From Halapricum desulfuricans (lineage in GTDB: Archaea; Halobacteriota; Halobacteria; Halobacteriales; Haloarculaceae), in the NCBI RefSeq assembly GCF_017094465.1, contig NZ_CP064791.1:2356001-2420000 (forward strand): a stretch of 64,000 nucleotides of DNA, written 5' to 3'. Positions 44,038 to 53,410 of the stretch are shown piece by piece. The notes under the pieces were generated by a model. The model was not told the origin of the DNA. It was given only the letters and a program-made list of their open reading frames with translations, and ran no database searches. Every line of letters starts with the position of its first letter. Within the stretch, counting starts at the first letter, position 1. The translations under genes were made by a program, and so were the position numbers.

Positions 44038-44156
44038 TGACGGCGCTAACTGACCGACCGCGAAAAACCTCTCGTTCCGTCCTTCGGTAGGGAACTTCGA
44101 CGCAGCCGGTAGTGAACCGCCGGGAGTATTAGGTGCCGCGAGTCCGAGAGCCGGAT

Positions 44157-45152
44157 ATGGGCACTCGACGCGATCCGGTTCAGGCGCGCACCGACGGATC
44201 GCTCGACCTGCACGACGTGGTCGAGTGGGAGCAACAAACGCTGCTGGACGCAGTCGCCGTGTTCGTCTATCAAGCGCTGCTCGTCGCGACACGGGCGTTC
44301 GTCGTCGTCCTCGCGCTGTTCATCCTGCTCGCCGAGATCGCGCTGGGCACGCTCGGTGGCCTCACGGATCCGTGGATCGGGGTGATGACTGTCCTCTCTG
44401 CGGTGCCGGCGCTCGGGCTCGCGGCGTACGTCTGGCACGCCGACGTGACGACCCAGGAGCCGCTGTCGCTGCTCGTCGGGACCTTCCTGCTTGGAGTCCT
44501 CGTCGCGGGATTCGCCGGGATACTCAACACGGCAGTGCCGGCCGTCTTCATGAGCTGGGGGGTCGACATCGGCCTGATCGGACTGTTCTTCCTGGTCGTC
44601 GGTCCCGTCGAGGAGGGGGTCAAGTTACTCGCGGTCAGGCTGTACCCGTTCCGCGACAATCGCTTCAACGCCGTGATCGACGGGGCGGTCTACGGCGCGG
44701 TCGCCGGTCTCGGGTTCGCCACGATCGAAAACGCGCTGTATATCACCCAGAGCGTCGCCGCGACGAGTGCGAACCCGCTGGCGGTCGGCGGCGGAACCTC
44801 GATCGTCCGCGCGCTGGCCGGTCCGGGGCACGTCATCTACTCGGCCATCGCCGGCTACTACCTCGGGCTCGCGAAGTTCAACCCCGACGACGCCGGCCCG
44901 ATCGTGATCAAGGGGCTGTTGATCGCGGCCGTCATCCACGGCGGCTACAACACCCTCGCGCAGTTCGTTCCGGAAGCGCTGGCGGCTGTGACAGGGCTCA
45001 GTTGGTTCGGCGGGTTCGTCGTGTTCGTGCTCGTCTTCGATGGCGTGTTCGGACTCATCCTCGTCTGGAAGATTCGGGCGTACCGTCGGGCCTACCGGCT
45101 CGTCCACGACCGGCCGATCCCGAGGTCGGAACCCACGGAGTTCGATCCGTGA
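44157..45152 (+). CDS. PrsW-family intramembrane protease
   Basis: A 331-residue membrane protein with about eight helices. PrsW signatures appear as VGPVEEGVKLLAV, GFATIENALYI, GPGHVIYSAIAGYYLG and IHGGYNTL, supplying the EE, E and H residues seen in this CAAX-protease-like family. PrsW cuts membrane anti-sigma factors in bacteria; an archaeal substrate is unknown. ATG 44157 gives an acidic soluble N-terminus of about 35 residues. It is followed by an MFS gene after 31 bases. Confidence 0.86.
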   Translation: MGTRRDPVQARTDGSLDLHDVVEWEQQTLLDAVAVFVYQALLVATRAFVVVLALFILLAEIALGTLGGLTDPWIGVMTVLSAVPALGLAAYVWHADVTTQEPLSLLVGTFLLGVLVAGFAGILNTAVPAVFMSWGVDIGLIGLFFLVVGPVEEGVKLLAVRLYPFRDNRFNAVIDGAVYGAVAGLGFATIENALYITQSVAATSANPLAVGGGTSIVRALAGPGHVIYSAIAGYYLGLAKFNPDDAGPIVIKGLLIAAVIHGGYNTLAQFVPEALAAVTGLSWFGGFVVFVLVFDGVFGLILVWKIRAYRRAYRLVHDRPIPRSEPTEFDP

Positions 45153-45183
45153 CGGTCGCGCGTCCAGTTACAGGAGCGAATAG

Positions 45184-46506
45184 ATGGCCCTGAACACCGA
45201 CTCGCGGGTGCTGACGCTGTCGGTCGCCCGGATGGCCGACGCGCTGGGCAACTCGTTTCTGATCATCGTCCTCCCGCTGTACATCGCCAGTGGCGAGATC
45301 TCGCTCGTGGGGATCGCCGGCACCGAGATCTCGCTCCCGGGTACCGCACTCGGCGGGTTCGTCCTGCGCGAGGAGACGCTGATCGGTGTCGTCCTCTCGT
45401 TGTTTGGCCTGCTCAACAGCTTCGGCCAGCCCTTTACCGGGCGGTGGTCCGACAGGCTCGGTCGGCGGAAAGTGTTCGTCCTCGGCGGGCTCGCCTTGTT
45501 CGGGGCCGGCAGCGCGGCCTATCCGTTCGCCGGCACGTACTGGACGGTGCTACTGGCACGGGCGCTCCAGGGCGTCGGAGCAGCCTTCACCGTCCCGGCG
45601 ACGGTCGCGCTGATCAACGACTACGCCGAAAGCGACAGCGAACGCGGCAGCAACTTCGGCGTCTACAACACGCTCCGGTTGCTGGGCTTTGGCTTCGGGC
45701 CGATCATCGCCGGCGTCGTCATCACGGGCGGGCTCGCCGCCGAGGGAGTCGTCACATACGACCTGCTCGGACTCGTGATCTCCGGGTTCGACGCCGCCTT
45801 CGCCGTGGCCGTCCTCGGCGCGGCCGTCAGCGCCGGCCTGGTCGTGCTGTTCATCGAGGACCCGCCGGAAGCGGCCGACGCGGCGAGCAAGGACCTCTCG
45901 ATCGCGATTCGCGGCCCCGACGGTCGCGGTCTCGATTCGGTGTTCGTCCTCGGGATCGGGACCTTCCTGATGGCGACGACGATCGCACTGTTCGCCACGC
46001 TGGAGGGGCCGATCCGGGCACGACTCGGCGAGTCGACCTTCTTCTTCAGCGTCCAGTTCGCCGCAGTGACGCTCGCGAATGTCGCGTTCCAGATCCCGAT
46101 CGGCCGGGCCAGCGACCGGTACGGTCGCCGCCCCTTCGTCGTCGCCGGGTTCGCCGTGTTGATCCCCTCCGTGTTCGTCCAGGGTCTCGTCACCGATCCC
46201 TGGCTGATGCTCGGCGCGCGATTCATCCAGGGCGTGGCCGTCGCGCTCGTGTTCGCGCCGTCGCTAGCGCTGGCCGGCGACCTGTCGGGCGAGCGCGGTT
46301 CGGGAACGACGCTGTCGGTGCTGACGATGGCGTTCGGCCTCGGCGTCGCCGTCGGGCCGCTGGCCTCCGGCGTGCTGTACAACGTCGGGAGCTTCGAAAC
46401 GCCGTTTTTCTTCGGTGCGGTCCTGAGTGTGCTCGCGCTCGTGCTCGTCTACAGCCAGGTCGAGGAGACGCTGACAGAGCCGACACGAGAGTCAAAAAAT
46501 ATATAA
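45184..46506 (+). CDS. MFS transporter
   Basis: A 440-residue transporter with twelve helices. The A-loop GRWSDRLGRRKVFVLGG follows helix 2 and its counterpart GRASDRYGRRPFVVAG follows helix 8, both typical of drug/multidrug MFS. The N-terminal insertion between helices 1 and 2 is long (about 35 residues). The substrate is unknown. Its stop codon overlaps the TATA box of the next gene. Confidence 0.9.
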   Translation: MALNTDSRVLTLSVARMADALGNSFLIIVLPLYIASGEISLVGIAGTEISLPGTALGGFVLREETLIGVVLSLFGLLNSFGQPFTGRWSDRLGRRKVFVLGGLALFGAGSAAYPFAGTYWTVLLARALQGVGAAFTVPATVALINDYAESDSERGSNFGVYNTLRLLGFGFGPIIAGVVITGGLAAEGVVTYDLLGLVISGFDAAFAVAVLGAAVSAGLVVLFIEDPPEAADAASKDLSIAIRGPDGRGLDSVFVLGIGTFLMATTIALFATLEGPIRARLGESTFFFSVQFAAVTLANVAFQIPIGRASDRYGRRPFVVAGFAVLIPSVFVQGLVTDPWLMLGARFIQGVAVALVFAPSLALAGDLSGERGSGTTLSVLTMAFGLGVAVGPLASGVLYNVGSFETPFFFGAVLSVLALVLVYSQVEETLTEPTRESKNI

Positions 46507-46507
46507 T
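46498..46507 (+). promoter_or_regulatory. TATA box overlapping the MFS stop codon
   Basis: The AATATATAAT sequence includes the MFS stop TAA and lies 25-34 bases before ATG 46532, giving a leaderless message for the zinc-ribbon gene. Confidence 0.6.
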
Positions 46508-46531
46508 ACCTTGCTATCACGTCCGATATGC

Positions 46532-46756
46532 ATGTCCTCCAATCCACAGCCGGCAGACGAACGTGGCTGTCCAAAATGCGGGCACGACGAAGTCGACGTC
46601 AATCGTATCTCGACGACGGGTGGTGGCCTCTCGAAGCTGTTCGACATCCAGACGAACAACTTCCAGGTCGTCTCTTGTCTGAACTGCGGCTACTCCGAAC
46701 TGTACCGGCAAGGTGGCGACACCGGGAGCGATATCGTCGATGTCTTTCTGGGATGA
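46532..46756 (+). CDS. Zn-ribbon protein (Zn_ribbon_13/DUF2082-like)
   Basis: A 74-residue protein with one zinc ribbon: CPKCGHDEVDVNRIS, then the signature GGGLSKLFDIQ and the second knuckle SCLNCGYSELY. This matches the Zn_ribbon_13 (DUF2082-like) small proteins described as predicted nucleic-acid binders. ATG 46532 is chosen on promoter distance. Its stop overlaps the start of the next small membrane gene by 4 bases. Confidence 0.82.
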   Translation: MSSNPQPADERGCPKCGHDEVDVNRISTTGGGLSKLFDIQTNNFQVVSCLNCGYSELYRQGGDTGSDIVDVFLG

Positions 46757-46920
46757 GCGCCGCTGGGACTATCTCTCTGATCGTTCTTCTGTCGGTCGGG
46801 GTCGGTAGCGGCCTGGTGCTGTACGCGCTCGTTCGGCGCGAGCGTGAGCAGGGGACGGTCACCGACCGTGAGACTGGCGAACAGCTAGCGCGTCGAGATA
46901 CTGACGAACCGGGGGAGTGA
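46753..46920 (+). CDS. Small single-helix membrane protein overlapping the Zn-ribbon gene
   Basis: A 55-residue protein, MSAAGTISLIVLLSVGVGSG..., with one membrane helix (about 6-27) and a charged tail RREREQGTVTDRETGEQLAR. The ATGA overlap implies translational coupling with the Zn-ribbon protein. The tail could face the cytosol and recruit it. I do not know the family. Confidence 0.6.
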   Translation: MSAAGTISLIVLLSVGVGSGLVLYALVRREREQGTVTDRETGEQLARRDTDEPGE

Positions 46921-46946
46921 ACGCGGCGCGCGAGCGAGGATCCGCG

Positions 46947-47222
46947 CTACGTCCCCGACAGCTGGATCGCGCGTACGATGACGTACATGAGCACGATCCC
47001 CGACCCGACCGCGAGGATCAGCTGACCGAGCCACGTCAGTACGGACCCGATCAGAGATCCGACTCCGTACGATACGGTGAAGGATGCGCCGACGTAGAAC
47101 GGTAGCAGTCCGAGGACCCCGAACAGCAAGACGAGTCCCAGAATCGGGTAGGCTTCCCGCCAGATCTGTTCGAAGTCGAACGTGCCGGTGTCCATGTCGA
47201 CGAACGGTGGTGAAGATGACAT
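46947..47222 (-). CDS. Small two-helix membrane protein
   Basis: A 91-residue protein, start MSSSPPFVDMDTGTFDFEQI, with two hydrophobic segments (about 27-50 and 60-85). An inner ATG at 47195 is an alternative. The stop is convergent with the 55-residue protein (26-base gap). No motif is present; function unknown. Confidence 0.55.
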   Translation of the reverse strand: MSSSPPFVDMDTGTFDFEQIWREAYPILGLVLLFGVLGLLPFYVGASFTVSYGVGSLIGSVLTWLGQLILAVGSGIVLMYVIVRAIQLSGT

Positions 47223-47301
47223 CGAGCGTGCCTTCGGACACCCAGCCAAAACCGCTTCGGGAAAGTACAGTCGCTGTTTGGGTTTCACACCACCGGCAGT
47301 A

Positions 47302-48381
47302 TCAACACAACATAGATTCGAGCGTCCCGGTGACGGCCTCGGCCGCGGCGTGTACCTCGGGCAGTCGGACGTACTCCCGCTCGCTGTGGGCGACCGCACC
47401 AGTCTCGTCGGCCAGCACGCCCGGCCCGAACACGACCGTCGGCGCCTCTTCGGCGAAATACGAGGCCTCGGTCGCGGCTCCGAACGGCCGCACCGCGCCG
47501 CCGCTCTCGGCCGCGAGCGTCTCGACAAGTGTCTCGTCGGGGTCGGTCGCGAACGCCTCCAAAAACGGGGTCTCGCGATCACTGAGCGCGACCGAGAGGT
47601 CTACGCCCTCGGGCAGTCGCCGGCGGAGCCACTCGGACAGCCCCGACCGGAACCCCTCGGCCGTCTCGGGAGGGACGCTCCGGCGATCGAAGGTGAGACG
47701 ACACTCCGCGGGGATCTGGTTCGGGGCCTCGCCGCCCTCGATCAGCGTCGGCACGAGCGACGGTCGACCCAGTTGCTCGTGCTCGCCTGGCCCGCCTGAC
47801 TCGTCGTAGCTCGCCAGTCTCTCGAGGATCGGGGCGGCGGCCGCGATGGCGTTGTCGCCGCTCTCGGGTTCCGCGGCGTGGGCGCTCGTGCCCGAGATCG
47901 TGATGCTGCCCTCGAATCGCCCGCGAGCGGCGGTACAGACGTCCAGTCCAGTGGGTTCGCCGACGATGAAGCCGTCGGCATCGAGCCGTCCCCGGAGCGC
48001 CGCCGCGCCGGTCGAGTGAACCTCCTCGTCCGGCGTGATCGCCAGCGTGACCGCCCCTCGCTCGGGTTCGACGGCGAAAAAGGCCGAAAGCAGCGCGGCG
48101 AGCGGCCCCTTGGCGTCACAGGAGCCGCGCCCGCGGACGATCTCGCCGTCGCGCTCGTGGGGGACGTGCGGCGGGACCGTGTCGATGTGCGTGTTGAGGA
48201 CGAGATGCGGCCCCGCTCCGTCCCCGTCCCGGGTCGCCAGCACGTTGCCGGCGTCGTCGACGGTGGGCTCGAACCCCGCATCTCGTAGGGTCTCGACCAG
48301 CAGCGATCGCATCTCCCCGACAGACTCGTGAGACGGAGTGGTCACGGCGCGTTCGTGGAAGGACTCGATATCGAACGTCAT
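47302..48381 (-). CDS. dapE: Succinyl-diaminopimelate desuccinylase-like M20 peptidase
   Basis: A 359-residue M20 metallopeptidase, last gene of the lysine operon. Metal ligands appear in NTHIDTVPPH, GRGSCDAKGPLAA and TPDEEVHSTGAAA; HSER near the end may give the last ligand. Placement after dapF (4-base overlap, 48378-48381) makes it DapE, which removes succinate from succinyl-DAP. Taken alone the sequence could equally be ArgE or LysK. Confidence 0.87.
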   Translation of the reverse strand: MTFDIESFHERAVTTPSHESVGEMRSLLVETLRDAGFEPTVDDAGNVLATRDGDGAGPHLVLNTHIDTVPPHVPHERDGEIVRGRGSCDAKGPLAALLSAFFAVEPERGAVTLAITPDEEVHSTGAAALRGRLDADGFIVGEPTGLDVCTAARGRFEGSITISGTSAHAAEPESGDNAIAAAAPILERLASYDESGGPGEHEQLGRPSLVPTLIEGGEAPNQIPAECRLTFDRRSVPPETAEGFRSGLSEWLRRRLPEGVDLSVALSDRETPFLEAFATDPDETLVETLAAESGGAVRPFGAATEASYFAEEAPTVVFGPGVLADETGAVAHSEREYVRLPEVHAAAEAVTGTLESMLC

Positions 48382-49241
48382 CGCTGGGCCACCTGTCCGT
48401 CCGCTGGCACGGTCGTCTCGAACTCGCGTTCGACCGGTCCCTGCAGCGTCGCGCCCGTCTCGGTTCTGGTGACGACCAGTCGTCCGCCCGGCGGATGGAC
48501 GGGGACGGACTGGCCCGTCTCGACGTCCCCGCGTTCGTGGGCGGCGGCGACGACGGCGACCGCACCCGTCCCGCAGGAACGGGTCTCGCCCTCGACGCCG
48601 CGTTCGAAGGTCCGCTGGTCGTACCCCTGGACGGGGCCGGCGGTTCGCTCCGAGGCGATCGTGACGTTCGCGCCCTCCGGGAAGACGTCGGCGTGCCGGA
48701 CGGGCGGCGCGACGCGTTCCAGATCCACGTCGGCGACGTCCTCGACGAACGCGACGGCGTGCGGGACGCCGGTGTTGACCGCCGTCACGGTCAGCCCCTC
48801 GACCTCGCGCTCGATCAGCGACTCCCCGAGCGTGGTCGGGACGGCCCCGGAGTCGAAGGTCGGCTCGCCCATCCCGATGGTGACGCCCTCCCGGCCGACT
48901 TCGGCGGGATATTCGCCGGCTGGCGTGTCAATGACGAACGCCCGTCGACCCGTCTCGGCGGCCGCCCAGGTCGCGACGACGCGAGCGCCGTTGCCGCACA
49001 TCTCCGCGATCGAGCCGTCGGGCTGGACGAGCGTCATCTCGACGCGGGGCGGTTCGGCGTCGGCGTCCAGGTCCAGAAAGAGGACGCCATCGGCACCGAC
49101 CCGCTCGCCGTCGGGGTGGTCCAGTCCCGTCTCCCGATCGGCGAGCCGCCTCGCGAAGGCCTCCCGATCCTCGACTGGAGCGTCGGCCGCGACCACGACG
49201 AAGTCGTTGCCGGTGCCGTGGTACTTCTCGACAGTGATCAT
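48378..49241 (-). CDS. dapF: Diaminopimelate epimerase
   Basis: A 287-residue cofactor-free racemase. The two catalytic cysteines are in EMCGNGARVVA and TRSCGTGAVAVVA. It starts MITVEKYHGTGNDFVVV, the family N-terminus. It overlaps lysA by 4 bases upstream and dapE by 4 downstream. It turns LL-DAP into meso-DAP. Confidence 0.95.
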   Translation of the reverse strand: MITVEKYHGTGNDFVVVAADAPVEDREAFARRLADRETGLDHPDGERVGADGVLFLDLDADAEPPRVEMTLVQPDGSIAEMCGNGARVVATWAAAETGRRAFVIDTPAGEYPAEVGREGVTIGMGEPTFDSGAVPTTLGESLIEREVEGLTVTAVNTGVPHAVAFVEDVADVDLERVAPPVRHADVFPEGANVTIASERTAGPVQGYDQRTFERGVEGETRSCGTGAVAVVAAAHERGDVETGQSVPVHPPGGRLVVTRTETGATLQGPVEREFETTVPADGQVAQR

Positions 49242-50485
49242 TGCTCGATCTCTAGTCGGGTCAGGTCCGAAAGGGTTTCGCGTTCGACGGCCAGTTCCGA
49301 CTCGCTACCGTCGAGGGACACGACCGCCGGGCGCGGCCGGGAGTTGTAGTTCGAGGCCATCTCGTAGCCGTACGCACCGGCGTTGCCGATCGCCAGTACA
49401 TCCCCGCGTTCGGGTGCCGGGAGTGGCCGGTCGCGACCCAGTACGTCGGCAGTCTCGCAGATCGGGCCGGCGACCGTCGCAGCGGTCGCCTCGCGGTCGT
49501 CGGCGTCGGGGGCCAGCGATCGGATCTCGTGGTAGGCGTCGTACATCGCCGGCCGCAACAGCGTCGTCATTCCCGCGTCGACGCCGACGACTGTCGTCTC
49601 GGGGGTCGGCTTGACCGTGTTGACGGTCGTCAAGAGGACGCCCGCGTCAGCGACGACGTACCGGCCGGGTTCGATGCCCAGCGTCGCGTCGAGATCGCCG
49701 GCGGCCTCGCGAGTGGCGCTGGCGACGCGGTCGAGGTTCAGCGGCGCCTCGTCTGGCCGGTAGGGCACGCCCAGGCCGCCACCGACGTTGAGAAAGTCCA
49801 GATCGTGATCGAGATCGCGCGCCAGCTCGCCCATGCGGGCGACGAGTTCGCGATGGGCCTGCAGATCGTCCTCGTCGTGGATCCCGCTGCCGGCGTGAGC
49901 GTGCAGTCCGACGAGATCGAAGCCGCGATCGAGGACGTCGCTTGCGAGGTCCGGGACGCGGTCGAAGGGGACGCCGAACTTCGGGGCGTCACCCGTGGTG
50001 ACCTTCGCGTGGTGACCCGCACCGACACCGGGGTTGACCCGGATCGCGAGCGGGCCGTCGTAGCCGCGTTCCTCGAGCGCCGCCAGCGTGTCGGCCGCCC
50101 CGATGGTGATCACCAGGTCGAGGTCCTCGACGGCGTCCGAAAGCGAGACGACGTGATCGAGGTCCGCCGCGGGCGGGTTGACCGCGGTGTAGCGGACCGC
50201 CTCGAAGCCGGCCTCGACGGCACGCTTGACCTCGCCCGCGGAGGCACACTCGGCGTCGAGGCCGGTGTCGGCGACGGTCTCTAGGGTCGTACGGACTGTA
50301 TTGGCTTTGACCGCGTAGCTGATCGCCTCGGCGTGGAAGGCCTGCTCGAGGTTGGCGACGTTCTCGCGGACGCGCCCCTGGTCGATGACGTACAGCGGCG
50401 TACCGTGTTCGTCGGCGAGATCGCGCAGGCGAGCGGCGTCCCACTCGGACAGGCGACGGATTGGCGGGGGATCGTCAGTAGTCAT
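49238..50485 (-). CDS. lysA: Diaminopimelate decarboxylase
   Basis: A 415-residue PLP barrel enzyme making lysine from meso-DAP. PLP Lys is in ISYAVKANTVRT, and HAHAGSGIHDED, IEPGRYVVADAG and VDAGMTTLLRPAMYDAYHEI are present. ATG 50485 gives MTTDDPPPIRRLSEWD; the ORF could extend further up but without support. Confidence 0.95.
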   Translation of the reverse strand: MTTDDPPPIRRLSEWDAARLRDLADEHGTPLYVIDQGRVRENVANLEQAFHAEAISYAVKANTVRTTLETVADTGLDAECASAGEVKRAVEAGFEAVRYTAVNPPAADLDHVVSLSDAVEDLDLVITIGAADTLAALEERGYDGPLAIRVNPGVGAGHHAKVTTGDAPKFGVPFDRVPDLASDVLDRGFDLVGLHAHAGSGIHDEDDLQAHRELVARMGELARDLDHDLDFLNVGGGLGVPYRPDEAPLNLDRVASATREAAGDLDATLGIEPGRYVVADAGVLLTTVNTVKPTPETTVVGVDAGMTTLLRPAMYDAYHEIRSLAPDADDREATAATVAGPICETADVLGRDRPLPAPERGDVLAIGNAGAYGYEMASNYNSRPRPAVVSLDGSESELAVERETLSDLTRLEIEQ

Positions 50486-50570
50486 TGGCTCGGTATCGGT
50501 GTGGCAGCGGTTCAACGTTTGTGATCGTAGCTGCTCGACAGACGAGTGTACCACCGGAACCGAAACCCGG

Positions 50571-51404
50571 CTAATTATCCCGCAGGATGTCCTCTTTCTC
50601 GGCGGCTTCGAGCGTCTCTTCCTCGACGTGAGTCGCCACCACGGCAGGCTTGTACGCGCCGCCGTCGAACAGGTCGTGCTCGCTCACAGAGGACTCGACG
50701 AAGCGGGTGAAGGCCCGCCGTTCGGGCGGCAGTTCTCCGTAGATTACCTCCTCCTCGACCAGGTCGTAGACGGGAATTCGCGGGGTCAGCAGGGTGTTCT
50801 CGCCGACGATCGAGTTTTCCCCGACTTTGAAGCCGCTCGTGACACGACAGCCAGCGCCCAGCGAGGCGCCGTCCTCGATGATGACGGGGCTGTCTTCGAC
50901 GGGCTCGAGCACACCGCCGATCAGCGTGTTCGCGCCGAGTTTGACGTTGTCGCCGATCTGGGCACACGAGCCGACGGTGTCGCTGGAGTCGACCAGCGTC
51001 CCGTCGCCGACGTGCGCGCCGACGTTGACGAAGCTGGGGCTCATCATGATCGCGTCGCTGCCCACGTAGGCCCCGCGGCGGATCACGGTCCCAGTCGGCG
51101 TGTTTCGCGTGCCGCGCTCGCCCAGGTCCTCGGTCTCTCGAAGCGGCAGGACATCGTGATAGGTGACGCCGCCGTGCTCGCGGGGCTTGGTCTCGCGCAG
51201 GCCGAAGTTGAGGAGGATCCCCCGTTTGACCCACTCGTTGACGGTCCAGTCGTCACCGGCAGGTTCGGCGGCCCGGACCTCGCCGGCTTCCAGGGCTGCC
51301 AGGAACCGTTCGAGCGTCGCCAGGGCGTCGCTGTCGGCCTCGGCGGCAGTCAGGCCGTCGTCGTAACGCTGCCAGAGACCTTCGATATCGGATTGCAGGC
51401 TCAT
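50571..51404 (-). CDS. dapD: Tetrahydrodipicolinate N-succinyltransferase
   Basis: A 277-residue left-handed beta-helix acyltransferase. Hexapeptide-type rungs run from about residue 100 to 210 (for example DGTLVDSSDTVGSCAQIG and GASLGAGCRVTSG). It adds succinate to tetrahydrodipicolinate. Finding DapD, rather than DapH or DapL, fixes the route as the succinylase branch. Confidence 0.93.
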   Translation of the reverse strand: MSLQSDIEGLWQRYDDGLTAAEADSDALATLERFLAALEAGEVRAAEPAGDDWTVNEWVKRGILLNFGLRETKPREHGGVTYHDVLPLRETEDLGERGTRNTPTGTVIRRGAYVGSDAIMMSPSFVNVGAHVGDGTLVDSSDTVGSCAQIGDNVKLGANTLIGGVLEPVEDSPVIIEDGASLGAGCRVTSGFKVGENSIVGENTLLTPRIPVYDLVEEEVIYGELPPERRAFTRFVESSVSEHDLFDGGAYKPAVVATHVEEETLEAAEKEDILRDN

Positions 51405-51446
51405 TAGAGGGTGCTGGAGCCTCAATAGATAACTATGCGTCGGTCC

Positions 51447-52211
51447 TCACCCGTCGATCACGTCGCCGAACTCGTACCAACCCGGTTCCTGGTCGGTGAG
51501 CCAGACCGCCGCGTCGATCGCGCCCGCCGCGAAGACACCGCGGTCCTCCGCCCGGTGAGAGAGGGTCACGACCTCGTCGTTGCCGGCGAGCATGATCTCG
51601 TGTTCGCCTCGGATGTCGCCCGCCCGGCGGACGTGTACGCCGATCTCGTCGTCCTCGCGAGGCTGGATCCCCTCGCGGCCGAACTGCTGCTCAAAGTCTT
51701 CCTCACGCGCGTCCCGGATCTCCTCTAAGATGGTATTTGCGGTGCCACTGGGGGCGTCTCGCTTGCCATTATGGTGGGTCTCAGTGACCTCGATGTCGTA
51801 GCCCGGCAGCGCCTCGACGGCCGCCGAGACGGTTCGCAGCAGGGCTTGAATCCCGCGAGCGAAGTTCGTCGCCTTCAGCACGGGCGTGCGCTCGCTGGCG
51901 GCCGCGACCGTCTCGAACTGCAGGTCGTCGTGACCGGTCGTCCCGGTCACCAGCGGCACGCCGGCGTCTGCACAAGCGGTCGCGAACTGCATCGCGGCCT
52001 TCGGTACTGTGAAGTCGATAACTGCGTCCGGATCGTGGGTTTCGAGCAGGTCCTCGAATGCGTCTGGGTCCTCGACCGGCACGCCCAGCACCGACTCGAC
52101 GTCCGCCTGATCGACGCCGAAGACGACCTTGACGTCGTCGCGGTCGGCAGCGGTCTCGATGACCGCCTCACCCATTCTCCCGGCAGCACCCGTGACACCA
52201 AGCGAGATCAT
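51447..52211 (-). CDS. dapB: 4-Hydroxy-tetrahydrodipicolinate reductase
   Basis: A 254-residue enzyme with the Rossmann loop GVTGAAGRMGEAV and active-site ETHHNGKRDAPSGTA. It follows dapA with a 4-base overlap (52208-52211). It reduces the DapA product with NAD(P)H. Confidence 0.95.
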   Translation of the reverse strand: MISLGVTGAAGRMGEAVIETAADRDDVKVVFGVDQADVESVLGVPVEDPDAFEDLLETHDPDAVIDFTVPKAAMQFATACADAGVPLVTGTTGHDDLQFETVAAASERTPVLKATNFARGIQALLRTVSAAVEALPGYDIEVTETHHNGKRDAPSGTANTILEEIRDAREEDFEQQFGREGIQPREDDEIGVHVRRAGDIRGEHEIMLAGNDEVVTLSHRAEDRGVFAAGAIDAAVWLTDQEPGWYEFGDVIDG

Positions 52212-53128
52212 CGCTCAACCTCCGCGTAATCGCCCTCGATATCCGCCTCGGCCAGCCGGTCCAGTTCGGCTTCCAGGGCCTCCCTGTGGGGCTCCGAAAG
52301 GCGGGTCAGCGGCGACCGGAGATACGGTGTGCCGTGCCCGCGGATGTGCATCGCTTCCTTGATCGGGATCGGGTTGGTCTCGACAAACAGCCGTCGGGTC
52401 AGCTCCCCGAGTTCGTGATGCAGGTCCCGGGCGAACTCGTAATCGCCGGAGAGGGCCGCCCCGACCATCGCGCAGGTCCGCTCGGGTTCGACGTTGGCGA
52501 CCACCGAGACACAGCCGTCCGCGCCGGCCGACAGCATCGGCAGCGTCATCCCGTCGTCGCCGGACAGCACTGCGAACTCCTCGTCGCGGGTCCGCTCGAT
52601 GATCTCGCTGATCTGGCCCATATCACCACTGGCAGCCTTGAACGCCGCGATATTGGGATGACTAGCCAACTCGACGGCGGTGTCGGGATCGACGTTTCGA
52701 CCCGTCCGGGAGGGAACGTTGTACACGATCTGGGGGGCGTCGACCTCGTCGGCCAGCGTCCGGTAGTGTTCCAGCAGGCCCTGCTGTTCGGGCTTGTTGT
52801 AGTACGGCGAGATGAGCAACAGGGCGTCAGCACCGGCGTCGGCCGCCCGCTGGGAGAGTTCCAGCGCCTCGCGGGTGTTGTTGCTCCCGGTGCCGGCGAT
52901 CACGGGGACGTCCTCGACGGCGTCGATGACCGCCTCGACGACCTCGACGTGTTCGTCGTGCGAGAGCGTCGCCGACTCGCCCGTCGAGCCGACGGGGACG
53001 AGCCCGTCGACGCCCGCCGCTTCCAGCCGCTGGGCGTCGGCCTGCAGTTGATCGAAATCGATGCTTCCGTCCGTCTCGAAGGGCGTCACCATCGCGGGGT
53101 AGACGCCCTCGAAGAGATGGGTTGTCAT
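52208..53128 (-). CDS. dapA: 4-Hydroxy-tetrahydrodipicolinate synthase
   Basis: A 306-residue TIM-barrel aldolase. Schiff-base Lys is in IAAFKAASGDMG, and YNVPSRTGRNVDPDT gives the catalytic Tyr. It condenses pyruvate with aspartate semialdehyde and is the first gene of the minus-strand operon. The TATA box lies at 53162-53170. Confidence 0.95.
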   Translation of the reverse strand: MTTHLFEGVYPAMVTPFETDGSIDFDQLQADAQRLEAAGVDGLVPVGSTGESATLSHDEHVEVVEAVIDAVEDVPVIAGTGSNNTREALELSQRAADAGADALLLISPYYNKPEQQGLLEHYRTLADEVDAPQIVYNVPSRTGRNVDPDTAVELASHPNIAAFKAASGDMGQISEIIERTRDEEFAVLSGDDGMTLPMLSAGADGCVSVVANVEPERTCAMVGAALSGDYEFARDLHHELGELTRRLFVETNPIPIKEAMHIRGHGTPYLRSPLTRLSEPHREALEAELDRLAEADIEGDYAEVER

Positions 53129-53161
53129 GAGTGGTGGTTGTTGGTGTCGTTAGCGCGCGAG

Positions 53162-53170
53162 CTATTAAAA
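53162..53170 (-). promoter_or_regulatory. TATA box for the dap operon
   Basis: TTTTAATAG on the minus strand, about 34-42 bases before ATG 53128; the message would have a leader of about 10-15 bases. Confidence 0.5.
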
Positions 53171-53410
53171 CGGGACCGACCCGTGACGGGACGCCACCCC
53201 GCCGCGAGTCAAAACCCAAGTTTGCGTTTCGAAACCGCCGTCTCGCCGGACCGATCACAAACCGCAGCGGCGAGACGGGCCATACGTATCATATCAGCGT
53301 TCGGCAACTTATACCCTATCATTAGTCCAGAATTGTAAACCTCAAATTTCGAGGGTCATAATCCCATACCGTAAGAAAAGTAACCCTCAGTCTCGGAGTG
53401 GAAGTGAACA

